Assembly: GCF_958405655.1 (NCBI RefSeq)
Contig: NZ_CATYWO010000002.1
Coordinates: 372,001 to 436,000 of the forward strand
Direction: 5' to 3'
Length of the DNA: 64,000 bases
Origin: Ralstonia condita
GTDB lineage: Bacteria; Pseudomonadota; Gammaproteobacteria; Burkholderiales; Burkholderiaceae
Made by a program: the position numbers and the translations under genes. Of this stretch, positions 17,205 through 25,899 are shown piece by piece. Within the stretch, counting starts at the first letter, position 1; each line of letters begins with the position of its first letter. The notes below the pieces were generated by a model, which ran no database searches, had not been told where the DNA came from, and saw only the letters and a program-made list of their open reading frames with translations.

Positions 17205-17588
17205 ATGAACCATGCAGTTGATTGGGCCCGCACCTTTGGCGGGCTGTTTGTAGTCCTGGCGATGATCGTCGCGGCCGGCTGGCTGCTGCGCCGCCTGCAG
17301 CAGCGCGCGGGCATGGGCCCCGGCGGACGCCGCAGCCAGGTGATCACCGTGGTCGCGCAGCAGATGCTGGGCGCTCGCGAGAAAGTGGTCGTCGTGGACG
17401 TGGAAGGCACGTGGCTCGTGCTGGGCGTCACGCAGCAGCACGTGCAGACGCTGCACACGCTGCCGCGCCCGGCCGATGCGGCGCCCACCGCGGGCAGCGA
17501 CGGTACGCTGGCGACAGGCAAGCCGCCCCGCTTTGCCGATGCGCTGTCCGTCCAACTCAAGCGCCACCTGACGGGGAAATCGGAATGA
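17205..17588 (+). CDS. fliO: Flagellar biosynthesis protein FliO
   Basis: 127 residues with one N-terminal membrane helix (TFGGLFVVLAMIVAAGWLL) and the FliO cytoplasmic domain (ITVVAQQMLGAREKVVVVDVEGTWLVLGVT). FliO helps assemble the FliPQR gate and is not in the final structure. It starts 59 bases after fliN and overlaps fliP by 4 bases (ATGA). Confidence 0.92.
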   Translation: MNHAVDWARTFGGLFVVLAMIVAAGWLLRRLQQRAGMGPGGRRSQVITVVAQQMLGAREKVVVVDVEGTWLVLGVTQQHVQTLHTLPRPADAAPTAGSDGTLATGKPPRFADALSVQLKRHLTGKSE

Positions 17589-18334
17589 GCACGCGCGCTG
17601 TCTTCCGTTGCCTGGTCACGCTAGCCCTGCTTGGCGCGGCACCCGCCGTGTTTGCGCAGGCCCAGCCGGGTCTGCCGCTGCTGACGGGAACCGCTGGCGG
17701 GCAAAGCTACACGCTGCCGGTCCAGACGCTGATCTTCCTCACGTCACTGGGCTTCCTGCCGGCCATCATCCTGATGATGAGCAGCTTCACGCGCATCATC
17801 ATCGTGCTGTCGCTGCTGCGTCACGCGCTGGGCACGCAAACCACGCCGCCCAACCAGGTGCTGATCGGGCTGGCGCTGTTCCTGACGTTCTTCGTGATGT
17901 CGCCGGTGCTCGACAAGGTCTACACCGACGCCTACGTGCCGCTGCGCGACAACAAGATCACCGTGGAGCAGGCCATGGACACCGCCGCCACGCCGCTGCG
18001 CCAGTTCATGCTCAAGCAGACCCGCGAGCCGGACCTCGCCCTGTTCGTCAAGATGGGCAACATGCCGGCCATCGCCTCGCCCGATCAAACGCCGATGCGC
18101 GCGCTCATCCCTGCCTTCGTCACGAGCGAGCTGAAAAGCGCGTTCCAGATCGGGTTTGCCATCTTCATCCCGTTCCTGGTGATCGACATCGTGGTGGCGG
18201 CGGTGCTGATGTCGATGGGGATGATGATGGTCACGCCGTCGATCTTCTCGCTGCCGTTCAAGATCATGCTGTTCGTGCTGGTGGATGGCTGGCACCTTCT
18301 TCTGGGCTCGCTGGCCCAGAGCTTTGTGCAATAA
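17585..18334 (+). CDS. fliP: Flagellar export gate protein FliP
   Basis: 249 residues: cleavable signal peptide ending about AVFAQA (residue 22), then the four-helix FliP core with LPVQTLIFLTSLGFLPAIIL, RIIIVLSLLRHALGTQ and the conserved GMMMVTPSIFSLPFKIMLF. Five copies form the outer part of the type III export gate. The ATG at 17585 overlaps the fliO stop; longer frames upstream are not real. Confidence 0.97.
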   Translation: MSTRAVFRCLVTLALLGAAPAVFAQAQPGLPLLTGTAGGQSYTLPVQTLIFLTSLGFLPAIILMMSSFTRIIIVLSLLRHALGTQTTPPNQVLIGLALFLTFFVMSPVLDKVYTDAYVPLRDNKITVEQAMDTAATPLRQFMLKQTREPDLALFVKMGNMPAIASPDQTPMRALIPAFVTSELKSAFQIGFAIFIPFLVIDIVVAAVLMSMGMMMVTPSIFSLPFKIMLFVLVDGWHLLLGSLAQSFVQ

Positions 18335-18343
18335 GGAGACGCC

Positions 18344-18613
18344 ATGACACCCGAGTACGTTTTGGACATGGCTCGCCAGGCGATGCAGGTCGCCATGATG
18401 GTTGGCGCGCCGATGTTGCTGGTTTCGCTCATCGTCGGCCTCCTGGTGGCGGTGTTCCAGGCCGCCACGCAGTTGAACGAGCAATCGCTGTCGTTCATCC
18501 CCAAGCTGCTGGCGGTGGCGGCCACCATGGTGTTGGCGGGCCCGTGGATCCTCAGCGTCATTGTGGATTACACGCGCAATCTGCTGACGAATATCCCCAG
18601 CTACGTCAACTGA
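18344..18613 (+). CDS. fliQ: Flagellar export gate protein FliQ
   Basis: 89 residues, the standard length, with two membrane helices and the conserved start MTPEYVLDMARQAMQVAMMVGAP and LIVGLLVAVFQAATQLNEQSLSFIPK. It wraps the FliP-FliR core of the export gate. An AAGGAG ribosome site lies 6 bases before the ATG. Confidence 0.97.
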   Translation: MTPEYVLDMARQAMQVAMMVGAPMLLVSLIVGLLVAVFQAATQLNEQSLSFIPKLLAVAATMVLAGPWILSVIVDYTRNLLTNIPSYVN

Positions 18614-18646
18614 CGTAGCCGCGCCCGCGCCTCGCTGCCCCTTGCC

Positions 18647-19435
18647 ATGATCCAGTTCACCGCCGCCCAGCTCAACGGCTGGATTGCCATGTACTGGTGG
18701 CCGCTGGTACGCGTGCTGGCGTTCATCGCCATGGCGCCGCCGTTTGCCAACACCGAAGTGCCGACCTCGATCAAGGTCGCCCTGGGCGTGATCATCACGG
18801 TGGCGCTGGCGCCCATGCTGCCTGTGCCGGTGGGCGTTTCGGTGGGTTCCTACGAAGGGCTGTGGATCACGCTGCTGCAGGGGGTGATCGGGCTGTCGCT
18901 GGGCTTCTGCGTGCAGCTCGTGTTCTCGGCCATCAGCGGCGCGGGTGAAGTGATGTCGGTGCAGATGGGCCTCGGTTTCGCCTCGCTGCTCGACCCGCAG
19001 CAGACAGAAAGCAGCATGCTGCTGGGCCGCTTCATCAGCCTCACGGCCATCACCGCATTCATCGCCGGCGACGGTCACCTCGTGTTGTTGCACGCGTTGT
19101 TCGACAGCTTCACCGCCCTGCCCGTCTCAGCCGCGCCCCTGGCCAATCCCGGCTGGCAGACGCTGGCCGGCGGCGGCACGATGGTCTTTGCGCTGGCCGT
19201 GCGGATCGCCCTGCCGATCATTGCCATCATGCTGGTCGTCAACCTCGGGTTTGCGGTGCTCTCACGCACCGCGCAGGCGCTGAACCCGTTTGCCGTGGGC
19301 ATTGCCGCCACGCTGGTGGTGGGTCTGATGCTGGTCATGGTGATGATGACCTCGCTTGCACCCGTGGTGGAGCGCTCCGTCATGGATGCGCTGGAACTCG
19401 GTGGGCGGGCATTCGGGCAGTTCGGGGCGCAATGA
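18647..19435 (+). CDS. fliR: Flagellar export gate protein FliR
   Basis: 262 residues with about six membrane helices. Family motifs include RVLAFIAMAPPFANTEVPTSIKVALGVIITVALAP and the AISGAGEVMSVQMGLGFASLLDPQ loop. One copy completes the FliPQR gate. The last gene of the fliL-R operon; the next plus-strand gene, 319 bases on, starts the aryl polyene cluster. Confidence 0.97.
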   Translation: MIQFTAAQLNGWIAMYWWPLVRVLAFIAMAPPFANTEVPTSIKVALGVIITVALAPMLPVPVGVSVGSYEGLWITLLQGVIGLSLGFCVQLVFSAISGAGEVMSVQMGLGFASLLDPQQTESSMLLGRFISLTAITAFIAGDGHLVLLHALFDSFTALPVSAAPLANPGWQTLAGGGTMVFALAVRIALPIIAIMLVVNLGFAVLSRTAQALNPFAVGIAATLVVGLMLVMVMMTSLAPVVERSVMDALELGGRAFGQFGAQ

Positions 19436-19753
19436 GCCGCGAGCCCCACGGCAAGGCCGGCGTGATTAAAACGGCTGTTTCATCCTCGCCGGCTGCCACG
19501 CGTCGTTCTCCCCGCGGCTGCGCGCAATAACCCCGACGATTTTACCCACGCCGGTTTTCCATACTGTTTCTGCATTGTTACCTACGTCGCGCATCTGACA
19601 CGAAGTGACGCAAGTGGTTGTTTTCCGGCAGAAGTTTTCAGTATGATTCGGCCCGGGGTTGGGGAATGACAAGCGTATTGAAAGAGAAAATCGGCCGGGA
19701 TTAACGGTCCACGCATTCACCCAGATCAATCGAAAACAAGAAGAGCAAATTGG
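19436..19753. other. Intergenic region before the aryl polyene cluster
   Basis: 318 bases with somewhat lower GC in its second half and no convincing gene. It must carry the promoter of the polyene operon. No clean sigma-28, sigma-54 or sigma-70 promoter and no clear terminator hairpin for fliR could be picked out by eye. Confidence 0.6.
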
Positions 19754-20554
19754 GTGAAGGCAAATGCGCTGGTTTGCGCAGTTGTCACTCCCGCGCCGGT
19801 TCCGCTCCACGCTGCGGCAACCGGCGGTGCTCCTTATGCGAACACCGAAATGCCCGATTTGCACTGGACAATCCCGGTTGCTCGCTGGTCCTGCTGGCCT
19901 GCCATTGGTTCCGATACAGCATCGTCTCCCGACATCGGTTTTATTGAACCGATGGTCAGGCGCCGCCTGAGCACGCTGTCCAAGCGCGCGCTCAAAGTCG
20001 CACACGATTGCGTGGCAGACCTGCCGCGCGCGCGCGTCGTCTTTGCGTCCCGCCACGGAGAGTTACGCCGTACCGCTGGCATTCTGGCTGACATCGAACA
20101 TGCGCAGCCGGTCTCCCCCACCGCATTCAGCCTGTCGGTGCTGAACGCCATGAGCGGCGTCTTCGGCATCGCGCGCGGCGACACCTCCCCCGCCATCGCG
20201 GTCTCCGCGGGCCCTGCCACGCTGGGCCTTGCGCTGCTCGAAGCCCACGCACAGTACACCTTGGACCCTGCATCGCCCGTATTGCTCGTGTATGCGGATG
20301 AGCCGGTCGAGAGCCGCTTCGGTGCCGTGACCGACGAGGTGGACGAGCGCGCGCTGGCGATTCTGCTCGACGCCTCGGCGCAGGGCGGCCTCACGTGTTC
20401 GCACCGCCCAGCCGCCGCATCGGGCACGGCGGGCATGACAACGCAAAGCCAAGCGGTGCTGCACTGCCTGGCATCCCGCACATCCGGTGCCTGGCAACAC
20501 GCGGGCGGCACGTGGACATGGCAATGGCGCGAGGGCTCATGGCAAGCACACTGA
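19754..20554 (+). CDS. Ketosynthase-like chain-length factor of aryl polyene synthesis (ApeC-like)
   Basis: 266 residues, about two thirds of a ketosynthase and matching the beta-ketoacyl synthase N-terminal-like family of aryl polyene clusters. The active-site Cys is absent: the nucleophile region reads AIAVSAGPATLGLALLEA where true ketosynthases have A-C-x-S. In the E. coli system such a protein pairs with a catalytic ketosynthase (ApeO) and sets chain length. The start at 19754 has no strong ribosome site. Overlaps the next gene by 16 bases. Confidence 0.8.
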   Translation: MKANALVCAVVTPAPVPLHAAATGGAPYANTEMPDLHWTIPVARWSCWPAIGSDTASSPDIGFIEPMVRRRLSTLSKRALKVAHDCVADLPRARVVFASRHGELRRTAGILADIEHAQPVSPTAFSLSVLNAMSGVFGIARGDTSPAIAVSAGPATLGLALLEAHAQYTLDPASPVLLVYADEPVESRFGAVTDEVDERALAILLDASAQGGLTCSHRPAAASGTAGMTTQSQAVLHCLASRTSGAWQHAGGTWTWQWREGSWQAH

Positions 20555-21345
20555 GCGCTCGCATCAACCAGGCGTGGCGCTTGGCTGCGACCGGCCTCGC
20601 CTTCACGGTCTTCGGCATCTGCGGGCTGCTGTTTTCCATCATCGTCTTTCCACTGGCCTGGCTGTGGCCGCACCGCGCCACGCGCCAGCGCACCGTCACC
20701 TTCGTCATCCACTGGTTCTTCCGTGCGCTCGTGCGGGCACTGCAATGGCTGGGGGTGATGCGAGTGGACGTTCAGGGGGCCGAGCTGTTGCGCCAGGGCG
20801 GGCCCGCCATCGTGGTGGCCAACCACCCCACGTATCTGGACGTGATGGTGCTGCTGGCGCTCACGCCATCCGCCTGCTGCGTGGTCAAGAACGCGCACTG
20901 GAGCAACCCGTGCTTCTGGGGCATCGTGCGGGCGGCCGAATACATCAGTAACGCCGACCCCACACAACTGGTCGAAGCAGGCGCGCGCCAACTGGCTTCG
21001 GGCTACACCATGATCATCTTCCCCGAGGGCACGCGCAGCCCCGCCAGGCACCGGCTGCACCCGTTCTCGCGCGGTTTTGCCCATATGGCACTGAACGTCG
21101 GGGCGCCCATCCTGCCCGTGCTGATGGATTGCAACCCGCCCGCCTTCACCAAGACCATGCGCTGGTACGACGTGCCCCCGCAGGCGTTTTGCATGAAGGT
21201 CGCCGTGCTCGCACCGGTCAGTGTCGCGCAGTATGTGCCCGAGGGCTCGCCTGCCACGCTGGCGGCGCGTGCGCTGACCACCGGTATCGAAACCCACATT
21301 ACCGACCACCTTCTGCAATATGGATTCCTTGAAGCTCGAAATTAA
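20539..21345 (+). CDS. PlsC-type 1-acylglycerol-phosphate acyltransferase-like protein
   Basis: 268 residues: an N-terminal membrane helix (FTVFGICGLLFSIIVFPLAWLW) and the PlsC fold with HPTYLD (His96-x4-Asp101) and FPEGTRS (161-167). The ATG at 20539 has GAGGG 5 bases upstream. Related proteins (ApeD-like) sit at this place in aryl polyene clusters and are thought to help build the lipid anchor of the pigment at the inner membrane. Overlaps the first ACP gene by 26 bases. Confidence 0.87.
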   Translation: MASTLSARINQAWRLAATGLAFTVFGICGLLFSIIVFPLAWLWPHRATRQRTVTFVIHWFFRALVRALQWLGVMRVDVQGAELLRQGGPAIVVANHPTYLDVMVLLALTPSACCVVKNAHWSNPCFWGIVRAAEYISNADPTQLVEAGARQLASGYTMIIFPEGTRSPARHRLHPFSRGFAHMALNVGAPILPVLMDCNPPAFTKTMRWYDVPPQAFCMKVAVLAPVSVAQYVPEGSPATLAARALTTGIETHITDHLLQYGFLEARN

Positions 21346-21577
21346 GCAACTCCTGATCGAGGCACTCGATCTGGAAGATATGACGCCGGCGGATATCGAC
21401 GACGATGCACCGCTCTTTGACACCAACGGCATCGGCCTGGATTCGATCGACGCGCTGGAAATCGGGATCATGCTGCGCAAGCGTTATCAATTGACGATTG
21501 CCGCGAATGACGAACACACCCGCGAGCATTTCCGCACGGTGAATACGCTCGCGGCTCTGGTGAAGAGCCAACAATAA
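21320..21577 (+). CDS. Acyl carrier protein 1 of the aryl polyene cluster
   Basis: 85 residues with the phosphopantetheine site GLDSIDALEI (Ser42). Acidic helices and length are typical of ACPs. It carries the growing polyene or the aromatic starter. It begins inside the acyltransferase gene, which implies coupled translation, and is followed 45 bases later by a second ACP; paired ACPs (ApeE/ApeF) are characteristic of this pathway. Confidence 0.93.
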   Translation: MDSLKLEIKQLLIEALDLEDMTPADIDDDAPLFDTNGIGLDSIDALEIGIMLRKRYQLTIAANDEHTREHFRTVNTLAALVKSQQ

Positions 21578-21622
21578 TCTCGCCGGCATTCGCTACGGTA
21601 GAAACAGGGAGAGAACAAGACC

Positions 21623-21868
21623 ATGACGGACACCGAGATCCTCGAACGCATTCGCGCCATTTTCAAAGAGAACTTCGCTATCGAACCGGAGCGTGTCACG
21701 CTCGAGGCGCATCTGTTCGAAGACCTGGACCTGGACAGCATCGACGCCGTCGACCTCGCCATCAAGTTGCAGGAAATGACCGGGCGCCGCATCAAACCCG
21801 AAGAGTTCAAGACGGTGCGCACGGTCAACGACGTCGTTGGCGCGGTTGAATCTCTGCTGGCGGCGTAA
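21623..21868 (+). CDS. Acyl carrier protein 2 of the aryl polyene cluster
   Basis: 81 residues with DLDSIDAVDL (Ser39 for phosphopantetheine). It differs clearly from ACP 1, so the two probably have separate partners, for example starter loading and elongation. No phosphopantetheinyl transferase gene is in the window, so activation must come from elsewhere in the genome. Confidence 0.94.
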   Translation: MTDTEILERIRAIFKENFAIEPERVTLEAHLFEDLDLDSIDAVDLAIKLQEMTGRRIKPEEFKTVRTVNDVVGAVESLLAA

Positions 21869-21872
21869 CCGG

Positions 21873-22511
21873 ATGCAGGCGCAATCCGTCGATCCGACCC
21901 GCCCGTCCACTTCGCAGCCCCGTTGGCTGCGTGGTGCCGCGCAAACGATGCTGAAGATCGCGTACCCGCTGGTATTGATCGGTGCCTGGCATGTCGGCGC
22001 GCCGCGCTATGCGGGCATGGCCCTGCTGGCTTTGCTGTGGATACAGCGGTGGATCGGGGCCGGCAGCGTGTCTTCGCTGCTGCGCCAGCTCACCCCGCTG
22101 GATTGGCTGATCGCAGGGGTGCTGACGTGCACGTCGGCGGCTGTCGTCATCACAAACAGCGAGCTGGTTCTGCGCCTGTATCCGGCGCTGGTCAATGCCG
22201 GGTTGCTGCTGAGCTTCGCGGCCACCTTGCGTTCAGGCCCGACCATGATCGAAAAATTCGCGCGCATGCGCATGCCTGATCTGCAACCCCGTGCCGTGCG
22301 CTACACGCGGCAGGTCACGCAGGTCTGGTGTGTTTTCTTTGCGCTCAACGGCGCGACGGCCGTGATTGCAGCGTTGTACTGGTCGCGCGGTGCCTGGGCG
22401 CTTTACAACGGCGTGATCGCCTATGTGCTGGTCGGCGCGCTGATCGTCGCGGAGGCGGCCTACCGCCATTGGGTCATCCGTCCGCACGCACGGCAACCGG
22501 AGTCGGCATGA
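21873..22511 (+). CDS. Aryl polyene cluster membrane protein (ApeG/COG4648-like)
   Basis: 212 residues with about five hydrophobic helices (LKIAYPLVLIGAWHV, YAGMALLALLWIQRW, WLIAGVLTCTSAAVVI, VNAGLLLSFAATL, WALYNGVIAYVLVGALIVAE) and the loop RSGPTMIEKFARMRMPDLQPRAVRYTRQVTQVWC, typical of a membrane protein found only in polyene loci. Its molecular role is not known; it may hold the cytoplasmic enzymes at the membrane. It starts 4 bases after ACP 2 and overlaps the ligase by 4. Confidence 0.82.
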   Translation: MQAQSVDPTRPSTSQPRWLRGAAQTMLKIAYPLVLIGAWHVGAPRYAGMALLALLWIQRWIGAGSVSSLLRQLTPLDWLIAGVLTCTSAAVVITNSELVLRLYPALVNAGLLLSFAATLRSGPTMIEKFARMRMPDLQPRAVRYTRQVTQVWCVFFALNGATAVIAALYWSRGAWALYNGVIAYVLVGALIVAEAAYRHWVIRPHARQPESA

Positions 22512-24181
22512 TTGCCCTGCGTGCACAGCTGCATGAGGCGCGGCCCGATGATGCCGTGGTTTGCCTCGACGGTGCGGCAACGATGACGTACGGGATGTTC
22601 CACGCTCGCGTGGCGGCCTACGCCGGAGCCTTTACAACGCAGGCAACGACGCACTACGCGCTGTGCATCGAGGATCCGTTCGATTTCGCCTGCGCGCTCT
22701 TTGCACTGTTTGCGAGCGGCAAGCACGTCGTGATTCCCGCCAGCGCGGCTCCGGCGTATCTGGAATCGCTGGGTACCGCCTTTGACGCGCTCGTGACCGA
22801 CGCCAGCCTCCGCTCGATCGATCAGCACGCCGAAGCGGTCGTCGGGCCGATTCAACCGCTTGCGCCCATCACCCTGTACACCTCGGGCAGTACCGGCACA
22901 CCGAAGCCCATCCATAAGACGCTCGCGCAGTTCGATGCGGAAGTCGTGACCCTGGAGCAGCAATGGGGCAGGCAGATCGGCGCTGGCGCCATGCTGGCCA
23001 GCGTGCCGCATCACCATATCTACGGGCTGCTTTTCCGCGTGTTCTGGCCGCTGGCAGCCGGGCGTCCCTTCTGCCGTCAGACGCACGCGGAGCCCGCCGC
23101 CTTACAGCAAGCGCTTGCGCAACATCCGGTAGCGGCGTTGGTATCGAGCCCGGCGCAACTGGCGCGCTGGCCGGTGCTGCCGCGCTTCGATGTGCTGCCG
23201 GCACTGCCGGCGGTGTTCTCATCTGGCGGCCCACTGGATGCAACGGCCGCTGCCGCGTTTGCGGCCACCCACGGCAGCGCGCCGATCGAAGTCTTCGGCA
23301 GCACTGAAACAGGTGGTATCGCCTGGCGCCGCCAGGACAGGACGCCTGCATGGCAGCCCTTTGCACGCGTGCAGATCCGCCAGGAAGATGACGGTGCACT
23401 GGCAGTGCGCTCGCCGCACCTGCCGCATGACAACTGGCATCGCACCGACGACGCCATCGCGTTCGACGACAGCGGGCGCTTCCTCCTGCGCGGCCGGCTG
23501 GACCGCGTCGTCAAGGTGGACGGCAAGCGCATCGCCTTGCCTGAGGTCGAAGACTGGTTGGCCTCTCACCCGTTTGTCGCCCGCGCGGCCGTCACGCTGC
23601 TGGCGGGTGCATCGCGAGAAAGGCTCGGCGCGCTGGTTGCGCTCACGCCGGCCGGCGTTGAAGGCTTGCGCACACTGGGCCGCGTATCAGTGGCAAAGAC
23701 ACTGCGCCGGCATCTGTCGACCTATACCGACCCCACGCTGATCCCCCGCCGCTGGCGCTTCTGCATGACGATGCCGGTGGACGCGCGGGGCAAGCTGCCG
23801 GCGTCGGTGATTGCCGCCGCCTTCCGGCCCGGCGTGGAAGGTTTCGAAACCCTGTCGCATGCCAGCGATGCCGAGGGCGACCATTACGAACTGCGCGTCA
23901 GCCCTGACTTGATCCACTTCAAGGGGCACTTCCCCGGCCTGCCGATCCTTCCCGGCGTGGTGCTGATCGACTGGATCGTTCGCCTCGCTGCGACACGCGA
24001 TCGCGCGGTGCGCGCAATGACCTCCATCGATCAGCTCAAGTTCATGGCCCCGGTACCGCCGGGCGCGGTGGTGTCGCTGCGCATCGTGCATGAGTCGGAG
24101 CGTCGCCGCGTGCGCTTCACTGCCCGGACGGGCGCGCGCGACTGCGCTTCTGGCACGCTGGTCTATCAGGAGGCTGCGTGA
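22508..24181 (+). CDS. Fusion of acyl/aryl-ACP ligase (ApeH-like) and hotdog dehydratase (ApeI-like)
   Basis: 557 residues. The AMP-forming ligase part spans about 1-445, with the ATP loop TSGSTGTPK (125-133), GSTETGG (264-270), the hinge Asp in RGRLDRVVKVDGK and the C-terminal catalytic-type Lys429 in DARGKLPAS. A FabZ/ApeI-like hotdog domain spans about 455-557, with HFKGHFPGLPILPG (His474) and Asp488 where FabZ has Glu. In E. coli these activities are separate genes. The ligase would load the aromatic starter acid on an ACP, and the dehydratase would introduce the trans double bonds. Four-base overlaps on both sides. Confidence 0.88.
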   Translation: MIALRAQLHEARPDDAVVCLDGAATMTYGMFHARVAAYAGAFTTQATTHYALCIEDPFDFACALFALFASGKHVVIPASAAPAYLESLGTAFDALVTDASLRSIDQHAEAVVGPIQPLAPITLYTSGSTGTPKPIHKTLAQFDAEVVTLEQQWGRQIGAGAMLASVPHHHIYGLLFRVFWPLAAGRPFCRQTHAEPAALQQALAQHPVAALVSSPAQLARWPVLPRFDVLPALPAVFSSGGPLDATAAAAFAATHGSAPIEVFGSTETGGIAWRRQDRTPAWQPFARVQIRQEDDGALAVRSPHLPHDNWHRTDDAIAFDDSGRFLLRGRLDRVVKVDGKRIALPEVEDWLASHPFVARAAVTLLAGASRERLGALVALTPAGVEGLRTLGRVSVAKTLRRHLSTYTDPTLIPRRWRFCMTMPVDARGKLPASVIAAAFRPGVEGFETLSHASDAEGDHYELRVSPDLIHFKGHFPGLPILPGVVLIDWIVRLAATRDRAVRAMTSIDQLKFMAPVPPGAVVSLRIVHESERRRVRFTARTGARDCASGTLVYQEAA

Positions 24182-25899
24182 AGCTGCGCACTGCCATCGT
24201 CATCCCGATCTACAACCACAAGGACGCCATCGGCGATACGGTCGCGCGTCTGGCGGTGCACGGGCTGCCCATCCTCATCGTCGACGATGGCAGCGACGCG
24301 CCAACGCAAGCCGTGCTGGCTACGCTGGCCCAGCAATATGCGGGGCAGATCTCGCTGCTGCGTCTGCCCGTCAATGGCGGCAAGGGCGCCGCCGTGATGG
24401 CTGGCCTGCGCGCGGCCAGCGCCGCCGGCTATACACACGCCCTGCAGATCGACGCTGACGGCCAGCACGACGCGACCGATGTGCCGCGCTTCCTGGCCGC
24501 CGCCACGGCTTCACCCGATGCGATCATCCTTGGCCGGCCCGTCTACGATGAGAGCGTGCCCAAGGCGCGCCTGTACGGCCGTTACGTCACGCACGTGTGG
24601 GTGTGGATCGAGACACTCTCATTCGACATCCGCGATGCGATGTGCGGCTTCCGGGTGTACCCGCTCGCGCTCGCGTGCAAGCTGATCGATGACGTTACCC
24701 TGCCCACGCGCATGGATTTCGACATCGAGATCCTGGTACGCCTGCACTGGCGGCGGGCGCGCTTCGTGACCCTGCCAACACGCGTGACCTATGCGCCGGA
24801 TGGCCTGTCGCATTTCGACGTCCTGTGGGACAACATCCGCATCAGCAAGAGCCATACGCGCCTGGTGGCGGGCATGCTGATGCGTCTGCCATTGCTGCTG
24901 GCGGGCAGGTGCATGCCGCGCTGGCGTCATCCCTCCGCTCCGGGTGCTGCGGGGGGTTGGTGGCGCATGGCTGAACGCGGCAGCCTGTTCGGCATGCAGT
25001 GCCTGGCATTGAGTTGCCGCCTGTTCGGCACGCGTTTCACTTCGTTGTGGCTCTACCCGATCGTCGCGTACTTCCTGCTGACCGGGCGGGCCGCACGGGA
25101 GGCCTCGCAGCAATACTTCGCGCGGTTGCATGCCGTCTCGCCAGGAACGGGCACGCCCCGGCCGGGCTGGCTGAGCGCCTACCGCCACATGATCGCCTTC
25201 GCGCAATCGGGCCTGGACAAACTGGCAGCCTGGTCGGGCCAGGTGAAGAGCGAGCGCGTCCGTTTCGATGACCCATCCGCGTTTGAAGCGCTCATCGCCA
25301 GCGGCCGTGGCGCGCTGGTCATCGGCGCCCACCTGGGTAATCTCGAAATGACGCGTGCGCTTGCTGCACGCAACGGCCACGCCAAGGTGACGGCGGTCGT
25401 GTACACCGAGCATGCACAGCGCTTCAACCACGTGCTGGCGCAAGCGCACCCCGACGTCGTCTCGCACCTCATGCAAGTGCAGGATTTCGGCCCCGCCACC
25501 GCCATGCTGATGCAGGAGCGGATCGACGCAGGCGAGCTGCTGGTGATCGTGGGCGATCGCGTACCCGCCCATGAATCCGGCCGTACGGTGCAAGCACGCT
25601 TTCTCGGTAGCCCCGCACAGTTTGCGCAAGGGCCCTACGTGCTCGCCCACGCGCTAGGCTGCCCGGTCTACCTGTTCTTCTGCCTGAAGACCGGCCAGCA
25701 ACACACCCTCTATTTCGAGCCGTTCGCCGAGCGCATCGAGTTACCGCGGGCCGAACGCACCCGCCACCTGGGCGCGCTGGCCCAGCGATACGCCGAACGG
25801 CTGGAACACTACTGCCGCAAGGCGCCATTCCAATGGTTCAACTTTTTCGATTTTTGGGCGCGTCCCAAAGCCGGGAACAACATGGACGCCCATGGCTGA
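24178..25899 (+). CDS. Bifunctional family 2 glycosyltransferase / LpxL-type acyltransferase (ApeJ-like)
   Basis: 573 residues. An N-terminal GT2 domain has IPIYNHKD, VDDGSD (35-40) and the DXD motif IDADGQHD (92-94), to about residue 240. A C-terminal lysophospholipid acyltransferase domain of the HtrB/LpxL group has HLGNLE (His385-x4-Glu390) and VGDRVPAHESGRTV. The start is GTG 24178, placed on the stop of the ligase gene and preceded by CAGGAGG. This fusion is known from aryl polyene clusters and is thought to attach the polyene to a glycolipid anchor. Confidence 0.9.
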   Translation: MKLRTAIVIPIYNHKDAIGDTVARLAVHGLPILIVDDGSDAPTQAVLATLAQQYAGQISLLRLPVNGGKGAAVMAGLRAASAAGYTHALQIDADGQHDATDVPRFLAAATASPDAIILGRPVYDESVPKARLYGRYVTHVWVWIETLSFDIRDAMCGFRVYPLALACKLIDDVTLPTRMDFDIEILVRLHWRRARFVTLPTRVTYAPDGLSHFDVLWDNIRISKSHTRLVAGMLMRLPLLLAGRCMPRWRHPSAPGAAGGWWRMAERGSLFGMQCLALSCRLFGTRFTSLWLYPIVAYFLLTGRAAREASQQYFARLHAVSPGTGTPRPGWLSAYRHMIAFAQSGLDKLAAWSGQVKSERVRFDDPSAFEALIASGRGALVIGAHLGNLEMTRALAARNGHAKVTAVVYTEHAQRFNHVLAQAHPDVVSHLMQVQDFGPATAMLMQERIDAGELLVIVGDRVPAHESGRTVQARFLGSPAQFAQGPYVLAHALGCPVYLFFCLKTGQQHTLYFEPFAERIELPRAERTRHLGALAQRYAERLEHYCRKAPFQWFNFFDFWARPKAGNNMDAHG

